From assembly GCA_030043255.1 (NCBI GenBank), contig JASHYB010000059.1, positions 1-5,444 of the forward strand: a stretch of DNA of 5,444 nucleotides. Direction: 5' to 3'. Origin of the DNA: Thermoplasmata archaeon. GTDB taxonomy: Archaea; Thermoplasmatota; Thermoplasmata; Lutacidiplasmatales; UBA184. Shown here one piece after another: positions 1 through 4,704 of the stretch (within the stretch, counting starts at the first letter, position 1; every line of letters begins with the position of its first letter). Under the pieces are notes generated by a model. It was not told the DNA's origin and made no database searches. It was given only the letters and a program-made list of their open reading frames with translations. The position numbers and the translations under genes were made by a program.

Positions 1-260
1 AGCACGACGACGCCGTGCCGCGAGAGCATCCGTGCGACGAAGCTGACCCGACGGGCGTGCATCTCCCGGTCCTTCCGGGAGAACCCCAGCTCCGGGGAGA
101 ACATCTGACGGACCTCGTCGCCGTCCAGGATCTCCACTTCGCGCCCGGAAGCCCGCAGGCGGGCGCTCGCGGTCCGCGCGAGGGTCGTCTTCCCCGCGCA
201 CGGCAGCCCCTCGATCCAGACGACCCCCCCGTCCCGCTCGGACCGGCTCGTGCCCGACAC
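1..260 (-). CDS. cysC: Adenylylsulfate (APS) kinase, N-terminal part, cut by window edge
   Basis: Reading the minus strand from GTG at 260-258 gives 86 residues that run off the left edge. They match the N-terminal half of APS kinase, which phosphorylates adenylylsulfate with ATP to give PAPS in the cytoplasm. The P-loop is GLPCAGKTT (residues 18-26). It is followed by ILDGDEVR (44-51), the family's substrate-site signature, then FSPELGFSRKDR (54-65) and a hydrophobic strand ending RHGVVV (81-86). The family P-loop is usually GLSGxGKST, so Pro-Cys in place of Ser-Gly is a variation, but the lysine and threonines remain. The start is uncertain. In-frame GTG codons also lie at 299 and 332, and a stop precedes them at 356-354. 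I chose 260 because the upstream residues are arginine-rich and unlike the family. No Shine-Dalgarno is visible. The gene diverges from the phosphate operon. A related P-loop kinase with another substrate cannot be excluded from half a protein. Confidence 0.85.
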   Translation of the reverse strand, partial: MSGTSRSERDGGVVWIEGLPCAGKTTLARTASARLRASGREVEILDGDEVRQMFSPELGFSRKDREMHARRVSFVARMLSRHGVVV

Positions 261-272
261 AACCCGGGCACG
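249..272 (-). promoter_or_regulatory. Perfect 8-bp inverted repeat around the cysC start codon
   Basis: Plus-strand arms CGTGCCCG (249-256) and CGGGCACG (265-272) are exact reverse complements separated by 8 nt. On the minus strand the preferred GTG start (260-258) falls in the loop. If transcribed, this would form a GC-rich hairpin presenting the start codon; as DNA it could be an operator. The symmetry is seen directly; the function is inferred. Confidence 0.35.
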
Positions 273-300
273 GCGCCCCGCTTCTTGAACCCGGGGCACG
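261..300 (-). repeat. Imperfect tandem copies of CGTGCCC(C)GGGTT upstream of cysC
   Basis: On the minus strand CGTGCCCCGGGTT (300-288) recurs as CGTGCCCGGGTT (272-261), identical except for one missing C, with starts 28 nt apart. The second copy supplies one arm of the inverted repeat around the cysC start. In such GC-rich DNA this could be a small chance duplication or a pair of protein-binding sites. Confidence 0.3.
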
Positions 301-382
301 GACCGCCGCCGGGCCCGGGAGGCCGGGGGCACATCGGTCGCGGGGGCCGGGGGCTAGGTGACCCGTTAATGATACATCTTAT

Positions 383-395
383 CCGAACGGTTCGG
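383..395. promoter_or_regulatory. Perfect 13-bp palindrome CCGAACGGTTCGG
   Basis: The arms CCGAAC and GTTCGG are exact reverse complements around one central G. The palindrome abuts the AT-rich patch 365-382. On the minus strand it sits immediately upstream of GGATAAG, where an archaeal BRE or a repressor site would lie. Candidate operator for the cysC side; function is inferred from position only. Confidence 0.35.
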
Positions 396-414
396 GCGGA
401 CGGCCCCGCGGCGT

Positions 415-426
415 CTTCCGCGGAAG
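415..426. promoter_or_regulatory. Perfect 12-bp palindrome CTTCCGCGGAAG
   Basis: A fully symmetric dodecamer in the intergenic region, 20 nt to the right of the 383-395 palindrome. It may be a dimeric regulator site. No U-tract follows it on either strand, so a terminator is unlikely. Confidence 0.25.
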
Positions 427-494
427 CCTCGTCAGGTAGCTGGTGCGTCGCGACGGGCAGGGCGGTCGCCTCGACCGCCGGACGCACGAACGTA

Positions 495-512
495 CTGTAG
501 GGAACTTCAGGG
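495..512 (+). promoter_or_regulatory. Possible activator site upstream of the pst TATA box
   Basis: CTGTAG (495-500) and CTTCAG (505-510) form an inverted repeat with one mismatch around GGAA. The same bases can be read as a direct repeat, CTGTAGGG (495-502) and CTTCAGGG (505-512), 6 of 8 identical and 10 bp apart, about one helical turn. It ends 13 nt upstream of the TATA-like box, where an activator of a phosphate operon could bind. Weak, position-based call. Confidence 0.25.
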
Positions 513-523
513 TCCGGCGCCCG

Positions 524-533
524 GCTTTATAGA
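524..533 (+). promoter_or_regulatory. TATA box of the pst operon (archaeal type)
   Basis: GCTTTATAGA contains TTTATA at 526-531, an AT island in GC-rich DNA. Archaeal transcription usually starts about 25-27 nt downstream of the box centre, that is at about 554-556, coincident with ATG at 556. The box near the last gene (4671-4680, GCTTATCGAC) is similar in sequence and in spacing to its ATG. The sequence resemblance is seen; the start site is inferred. Confidence 0.55.
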
Positions 534-555
534 CCTCTCCCGGCCCACGGGGAGT

Positions 556-690
556 ATGGACACCACGATGCCGCGCCGACCGAACGACTCCCCGTCGGGC
601 TCCCGAGCGCGGCCCGCGTGGCGCCACCATGACCCGTCGTGCCCGGCCGCCCCCCCCGGCGGACCTGCCGACGAGGGGAGGGCGCGATGA
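556..690 (+). CDS. Possible 44-residue leader peptide upstream of pstS
   Basis: ATG at 556-558 opens a 44-codon frame ending in TGA at 688-690. Its stop overlaps the pstS start as ATGA (687-690). The product is rich in arginine and proline, begins MDTTMPRRPND and matches no family I recognise. The ATG lies 30 nt after the first T of the TATA box, so the transcript could be leaderless with this as its first start codon. The overlap would allow translational coupling to pstS. Against it, an open frame of this length is not rare in GC-rich DNA and the composition resembles unselected translation. It could be a regulatory leader peptide or simply a 5' untranslated region. A second in-frame ATG is at 568. 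Confidence 0.3.
   Translation: MDTTMPRRPNDSPSGSRARPAWRHHDPSCPAAPPGGPADEGRAR
673..682 (+). promoter_or_regulatory. Strong Shine-Dalgarno deciding the pstS start
   Basis: GAGGGGAGGG contains GGAGG at 677-681, five nt before ATG at 687. This favours ATG 687 over the in-frame GTG at 639, which has no such site. The need for an internal ribosome site fits a pstS start well inside the transcript, about 130 nt from the inferred 5' end. Confidence 0.7.
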
Positions 691-1934
691 GCGCGGGGGC
701 CCCACCTCCCCCGGGCGCGTCGCCGCCCTCCCCGGCCCCCTCCCCTCCGGCGTCGCCCCCGCCCGTCCGGCGCCGGTCCGACCGCGGGCGCCTGCTCGCG
801 ATCCTCGGGGTCATCGTCGTCGTCGTGATCGTCCTCGGGGCCGGCGCGACCACCCACTGGTTCGGCCTGCGCCCGGCGGCGACCTCCACGGCCGCCTGCC
901 CGACCGGGGTGACCCTGGACGGGGCCGGCGCGAGCTTCGTGAACACCCTCGTGACCCAGTGGGCGTACGTCTACAACAGCGTGACCTCCAACAAGGTCAG
1001 CTACGACTCCTCCAGCGCCGGCGTCGGCATCGCGGACTTCGGCGAGAAGGAGACCCAGTTCGCGGCGACCGACGAGCCGGTGACCTACCAGGAGGTCGCC
1101 ACCTTCCCGGGGACCACCCTGACCCTTCCGGTGACCGGCGGGGCGGTGACCATCGTCTACTACCTGCCGGGCTACACCCACCACCTCGAGCTGAACGCCA
1201 GCACGCTGGTCGGCATCTACTCCGGCACGATCACGAACTGGGACAGCCCGCTGCTCAACGAGAGCGGCCTGAACCCGGGGCTGCCGGACCAGACGATCAT
1301 CCCGGTCGTCCGCTCGGACGCCGCGGGGACGACCTACGTCCTCACCAACTATCTCAGCGACGACAACTCGACCTGGGCGAAGGACGTCGGCACCTCGATC
1401 CAGCCGACCTGGCCGACGGTCCCGAACGACACGGAGCGGCCCGAGAAGGGCAACTCCGGCCTCGCCTCGTTCGTCAACGAGACCCAGTACTCGATCGGCT
1501 ACGTCGACCTGGCCGACGCGGAGAGCCATACCAACCTCGGCATCGCCGCGGTCGAGAACCCGAAGCTGGCCTACATCGTGCCGACCGTCCCCGACACCCA
1601 GTCGGCGATCGACGACCTGGCCGGTCAGCCGATCCCCCCGGCCACGGGCAACTGGTCGGCCGTCTCCTGGGTGAACGCCCCGGGCGCCGGGGACTACCCG
1701 CTGGCCACGCTCACGTACTTCCTGGTCCTCGAGAACCCGGCCCTCGGCTACGACCCGTCGCTCGCGAACACGACGGTCCTCGTCCAGTGGCTCAACTGGG
1801 TGCTCACGGACGGCCAGAGCTACTCGAGCTCGCTGCTCTACGTCAACCCGCCGTCCGCCATCCTCACCCAGGACCAGCAGGCCGTCTCCAGCGTGAACTA
1901 TAACGGGGCGTCGATCCCCACCTGCAGCACGTAG
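687..1934 (+). CDS. pstS: Phosphate-binding protein PstS, membrane-anchored
   Basis: A 415-residue solute-binding protein that captures phosphate outside the cell for the Pst ABC importer. Residues 1-34 form a Pro/Ser/Ala-rich tail ending in RRRSDRGR. One helix follows (about 35-54) and should be N-in, C-out, tethering the binding domain. Family motifs appear in order: DGAGASF (78-84), YDSSSAGVGI (106-115), QFAATDEP (124-131, with the expected aspartate D129), VVRSDAAGTT (207-216, R209 and D211) and EKGNSG (253-258). In E. coli PstS the fourth motif is RxDGSGT; the serine is alanine here (A213). Seven N-x-S/T sequons lie at N170, 191, 227, 247, 264, 322 and 361, and the only cysteines are C71 and C413. 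Bacterial PstS is usually 320-370 residues, so the excess is the anchor region. It stops 8 nt before the permease gene. Confidence 0.9.
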   Translation: MSAGAPPPPGASPPSPAPSPPASPPPVRRRSDRGRLLAILGVIVVVVIVLGAGATTHWFGLRPAATSTAACPTGVTLDGAGASFVNTLVTQWAYVYNSVTSNKVSYDSSSAGVGIADFGEKETQFAATDEPVTYQEVATFPGTTLTLPVTGGAVTIVYYLPGYTHHLELNASTLVGIYSGTITNWDSPLLNESGLNPGLPDQTIIPVVRSDAAGTTYVLTNYLSDDNSTWAKDVGTSIQPTWPTVPNDTERPEKGNSGLASFVNETQYSIGYVDLADAESHTNLGIAAVENPKLAYIVPTVPDTQSAIDDLAGQPIPPATGNWSAVSWVNAPGAGDYPLATLTYFLVLENPALGYDPSLANTTVLVQWLNWVLTDGQSYSSSLLYVNPPSAILTQDQQAVSSVNYNGASIPTCST

Positions 1935-1942
1935 GCAGGGGT

Positions 1943-3889
1943 GTGGAGGGGAGCGGGGACGGCGAGGCGACCCGGTTCCGAGCGCGGATCCCGAGGGCGG
2001 TCCGTCGGGCCCGCTGGATCGGCCTAGGGTTCCGCGGCGGCACGACCGCCGCGCTCGTCGCCTTCCTCCTGCTGGCCGTCGGCTTTGTCCTCTTCCTCGT
2101 CCGGGCGTCGCTTCCGGAGATCCGCCGCACGGGGATCGGGTTCCTGTTCGGTCCCCACTGGTACGTCACCGCCGGCGTCTACGGCGCCGGCCCGGCGATC
2201 GTCGGGACCCTGCTCACCAGCGCGCTGGCGCTGATCTTCGCGGTGCCCGTCGGGCTGGGCGCCGCGATCCTGAGCGCCGAGGTCGCCCCGCGGTGGCTCC
2301 GCGGCGCGCTGGCGTACGTCGTCGAGCTCGGCGCGATGGTCCCGAGCGTCGTCTACGCGTTCTGGGCGCTGGTGGTCCTGGTCCCGTACATGAAGCGGGT
2401 CGTCGAGCCGTTCCTCCTGCGGACGCTGGGGGTCGGCTTCGGGTTCGCCGGGCTGCCGCTGGGCCAGGATGTCCTGACCGCCGGCGTCATCCTGGGCGTG
2501 ATGGCGACCCCGACCATCGCCGCGCTCTCGCGCGAGGCGCTGCTCGCGGTGCCGCGCGAGCGCCGGGAGGCAGCTCGGGCCCTGGGGGCGACGCGCTGGG
2601 AGACCGCGCGGATCGCGGTCCTGGGACCGGCCGGACCCGGGATCGCCGGCTCGATCGTGCTCGCCCTCGGACGGGCGCTCGGCGAGGCGATCGCCGTCGT
2701 GGCCGTCATCGGCAACACCTACCAGTACCCGCCGTCGTTCCTGAGCCCCGGCACGACGCTGGCGAGCTGGCTCGTCAACGGCTTCTCGGACGCCATCGGC
2801 ACGCAGCGCGAGGCGCTCTTCGAGCTCGGGCTGATCCTGTTCGCCATCTCCATGGCCGTCAACGTCGGGGCCCGCCTGGCGCTGCGCCGTTCGGCCTCCG
2901 GCGCGGAGGGCCCGGGGCCGCTGCGACGCTGGCTGGGCCGGCGCCATCGACCGGGGCTCCCCGGCGTGACCGCCGCCGCCGGCTCGGAGGCCTGGTGGCC
3001 CGGCGTCATCGCGCGGCGTCCGCGCCGGATCCTCCGGCGCAAGGTGGTCGCCGCCGTCGTCGTGGTGCTGGCGGTGGCCGCCCTCGGCATCGCCGTCTAC
3101 CCGCTGGTGAGCCTGAGCCGGCTCGCGGTGGAGAACGGCGCGTCGGTGGCGCTCCGGCCGTCGTTCTACACCGAGCCGCTGCCGCCGCCCTGCCTGCGCA
3201 ACTGCAGCCTGGGCGGCATCAGCGCGCCGATCCAGGGGACGCTGCTCCTCGTCGGCCTCGCGTCGCTGGTCGCGGTCCCCGTGGGGCTCTGCGCCGGCAT
3301 CTACCTGTCGGAGTACGCCCGCGGACGCCTGCGGACCGCCTCGGGATTGGTCATCGACGCCTTCGTCGGCGTCCCGACGATCCTGATCGGGCTGTTCGTC
3401 TTCTCGGCGTTCCTGCAGTACCGTCCCGACCTCGCCCAGAGCGCGATCGCCGGCGGGCTCGCGCTGAGCATCCTGATGCTCCCGATCGTCGCCCGCGCCA
3501 CGGAGATCGCCCTGCGGACGGTGCCGCTCACCGTCCGGGAGTCGGCGCTCGCCCTCGGGTTCCCCCGCCACCGGGTCACGACGCGGGTCGTGCTCGGCGG
3601 ATGCCGGAGCGCCCTGGTGACCGGCACGCTGCTGGCGGTGGGGCGTGCGGCCGGCGAGACGGCCGCGCTGCTGTTCACCGTCGGCTGGACGCCGTACGGC
3701 TTCTCCGGCTGGGACCAGCCGGTCTCGGCGATGGCCCCGTTCATCTTCCAGGCGTTCTGGGGGGACAGCACGCCGAACTGGGTCCGGGACGCCTGGGGGG
3801 CCACGCTCGTGCTGCTGGTCCTGATGGTCCTGATCTCGCTGGCGGCGCGCCTGTCGCTCCGCAGCACGAACGTCGCGCTGCCGGAGTGA
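1943..3889 (+). CDS. pstCA: Phosphate ABC transporter permease, PstC-PstA fusion
   Basis: One 648-residue chain carries both membrane subunits of the Pst importer. PstC half: helices near 32-54, 84-108, 122-147, 174-197, 232-257 and 292-314. It holds the coupling-loop motif EAARALGA (209-216) that contacts the ATPase and GRALGEA (243-249), the conserved channel segment. A basic linker of about 50 residues (315-365, with RRPRRILRRK) should be cytoplasmic. PstA half: helices near 366-392, 429-453, 465-491, 500-518, 554-580 and 618-636, with ESALALGF (533-540) and GRAAGET (567-573). Six helices before the linker keep both halves in normal topology. The two proteins are usually separate, at about 300 and 290 residues. 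GTG 1943 is the only reasonable start, 8 nt after pstS, with weak AGGGGT before it. C417 and C421 lie in the external loop of the PstA half. Confidence 0.9.
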   Translation: MEGSGDGEATRFRARIPRAVRRARWIGLGFRGGTTAALVAFLLLAVGFVLFLVRASLPEIRRTGIGFLFGPHWYVTAGVYGAGPAIVGTLLTSALALIFAVPVGLGAAILSAEVAPRWLRGALAYVVELGAMVPSVVYAFWALVVLVPYMKRVVEPFLLRTLGVGFGFAGLPLGQDVLTAGVILGVMATPTIAALSREALLAVPRERREAARALGATRWETARIAVLGPAGPGIAGSIVLALGRALGEAIAVVAVIGNTYQYPPSFLSPGTTLASWLVNGFSDAIGTQREALFELGLILFAISMAVNVGARLALRRSASGAEGPGPLRRWLGRRHRPGLPGVTAAAGSEAWWPGVIARRPRRILRRKVVAAVVVVLAVAALGIAVYPLVSLSRLAVENGASVALRPSFYTEPLPPPCLRNCSLGGISAPIQGTLLLVGLASLVAVPVGLCAGIYLSEYARGRLRTASGLVIDAFVGVPTILIGLFVFSAFLQYRPDLAQSAIAGGLALSILMLPIVARATEIALRTVPLTVRESALALGFPRHRVTTRVVLGGCRSALVTGTLLAVGRAAGETAALLFTVGWTPYGFSGWDQPVSAMAPFIFQAFWGDSTPNWVRDAWGATLVLLVLMVLISLAARLSLRSTNVALPE

Positions 3890-3893
3890 GAGG

Positions 3894-4646
3894 ATGGCCG
3901 CGAAGCTCGACATCCGGGAGCTCTCCGCCTGGTACGGGCGGCGGCAGGTGCTCTACGACCTGCGCTTCAGCGTCCCGGACCGGGCGGTCACCGCGATCAT
4001 CGGGCCGTCCGGCTGCGGCAAGTCGACGTTCCTGCGCTGCGCCAACCGCCTCCACGAGGAGGTCCCGGGGACGCGGACCGAGGGGGCGATCCTGCTGGAC
4101 GGCCAGCCGATCGCCGGCCTCGACCCGATCGCCCTGCGCTGCCGGGTCGGCATGGTCTTCCAGCGCCCGGCGCCGTTCCCGAACCTGTCGGTCTTCGAGA
4201 ACGTCGCCGCCGGCCTGCGGCTGCTCGGGGTCCGCCGTCGGGACGAGCTCGACCAGGGGGTCTACGAGGCGCTGGTCGCCGCCGGGCTCTGGGAGGAGGT
4301 CGAATCGGCCCTGGACGCGCCGGGGGTCAGCCTGTCCGGCGGCCAGCAGCAGCGCCTGTGCATCGCGCGGGCGCTCGCGGTCCACCCGGAGGTCCTGCTG
4401 ATGGACGAGCCGTGCTCGGCGCTCGACCCGATCGCCACCGCGCGCATCGAGGCGCTGATCGCCAAGCTCCGCAGCGCCTACGCCGTCGTCATCGTCACGC
4501 ACAACCTGGCGCAGGCGCTGCGCGTCTCCGACCTCACGGCGTTCTTCTACCTCGGCAAGCTCGTCGAGTTCGGCTCCACCGACCAGGTCTTCCATCATTC
4601 CCAGGAGAAGCTGACGGAGAACTACGTGACCGGACGGTTCGGCTGA
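3894..4646 (+). CDS. pstB: Phosphate ABC transporter ATP-binding protein PstB
   Basis: A 250-residue cytoplasmic ATPase, the normal PstB length, which powers phosphate import as a dimer on the PstC-PstA chain. Every ABC motif is intact: Walker A GPSGCGKST (37-45), Q-loop VFQRPAPFP (88-96, the Pst-specific form), signature LSGGQQQR (147-154), Walker B VLLMDEP (167-173), D-loop SALD (175-178) and H-loop histidine H203. The C-terminus, with FFYLGKLVEFG (217-227) and final YVTGRFG (244-250), is diagnostic of PstB among ABC ATPases. The start lies 4 nt after the permease stop. The purine run GAGAGG immediately abuts the ATG, closer than an ideal Shine-Dalgarno, so translational coupling is likely. 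No phoU follows, although phoU often ends pst operons. Confidence 0.95.
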   Translation: MAAKLDIRELSAWYGRRQVLYDLRFSVPDRAVTAIIGPSGCGKSTFLRCANRLHEEVPGTRTEGAILLDGQPIAGLDPIALRCRVGMVFQRPAPFPNLSVFENVAAGLRLLGVRRRDELDQGVYEALVAAGLWEEVESALDAPGVSLSGGQQQRLCIARALAVHPEVLLMDEPCSALDPIATARIEALIAKLRSAYAVVIVTHNLAQALRVSDLTAFFYLGKLVEFGSTDQVFHHSQEKLTENYVTGRFG

Positions 4647-4647
4647 C

Positions 4648-4662
4648 GGCCGGACGGCCTGT
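4648..4662 (+). promoter_or_regulatory. Palindromic element, upstream copy of a pair
   Basis: GGCCG-GA-CGGCC (4648-4659) followed by TGT. The same pattern recurs at 4684-4699 on the other side of the TATA-like box. Located just after the pstB stop. No U-tract follows, which argues against a terminator. Candidate operator half of a regulatory pair. Confidence 0.4.
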
Positions 4663-4670
4663 GGCAACGG

Positions 4671-4680
4671 GCTTATCGAC
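4671..4680 (+). promoter_or_regulatory. TATA-like box of the guanylyltransferase gene
   Basis: GCTTATCGAC, with TTAT at 4673-4676, lies 32 nt before the ATG at 4705. It parallels GCTTTATAGA ahead of the pst operon (GGCTT, AT core, GACC) at nearly the same spacing. A leaderless or near-leaderless transcript is inferred, so the gene probably has its own promoter even if some read-through from pstB occurs. Confidence 0.45.
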
Positions 4681-4683
4681 CGC

Positions 4684-4699
4684 GGCCGTAACGGCCTGT
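4684..4699 (+). promoter_or_regulatory. Palindromic element, downstream copy, between TATA and start codon
   Basis: GGCCGTAACGGCC (4684-4696) is a perfect palindrome with 6-bp arms around one A, followed by TGT. It matches the 4648-4662 copy except for a one-base longer centre. It lies between the TATA-like box and the ATG, a classical site for an archaeal repressor to block RNA polymerase. Symmetry and repetition are seen; repression is inferred. Confidence 0.45.
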
Positions 4700-4704
4700 C
4701 CGGC

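Larger units (their letters stand above)
261..555. other. Divergent intergenic region between cysC and the pst operon
   Basis: I find no convincing gene in this stretch. Frames open here on either strand have arginine/proline-rich translations with no recognisable motif. An AT-rich patch at 365-382 stands out from the surrounding GC-rich sequence and, read on the minus strand as GGATAAG (384-378), may be a box for cysC. Two perfect palindromes (383-395 and 415-426), a half-symmetric element (495-512) and the pst TATA box (526-531) lie to its right. The region therefore looks like the shared control region of two divergent transcription units. No tRNA or other structured RNA was recognised. 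Confidence 0.6.

Noticed and set aside
280..300. tRNA T-arm-like GGTTCAAGAA on the minus strand
   Set aside because: The flanking bases do not pair as a T-stem and no acceptor, D or anticodon arms can be found nearby.
639..686. Earlier GTG start for pstS adding 16 residues
   Set aside because: No ribosome-binding site precedes GTG 639, whereas ATG 687 has GGAGG five nt upstream. The extra residues show no conservation I can recognise.
556..760. Frameshift joining the 556-690 frame to pstS as one protein
   Set aside because: pstS has its own strong ribosome site and a complete anchor region, and no slippery sequence is evident at the ATGA overlap.
891..902. Lipobox at STAAC (C71) making PstS a lipoprotein
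   Set aside because: The cysteine lies well beyond the end of the hydrophobic helix and lacks the leucine at the -3 position, so it does not fit a signal peptidase II site.
507..3913. Long open antisense frames opposite pstS and the permease gene, including one of more than 600 codons
   Set aside because: They arise from the strong third-position G/C bias of the real genes. Their translations are rich in Arg, Asp, Gln and Gly with no domain, while the plus-strand frames have full family motifs.
2293..4401. Long alternative plus-strand frame across the permease and pstB
   Set aside because: It is an out-of-frame shadow, dominated by Arg, Ala, Gly and Pro and lacking membrane helices or ABC motifs, while the chosen frames have them all.
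4648..4662. Intrinsic terminator after pstB
   Set aside because: The stem is short (5 bp) and no T-run follows. The related copy near the next start fits a regulatory pair better.
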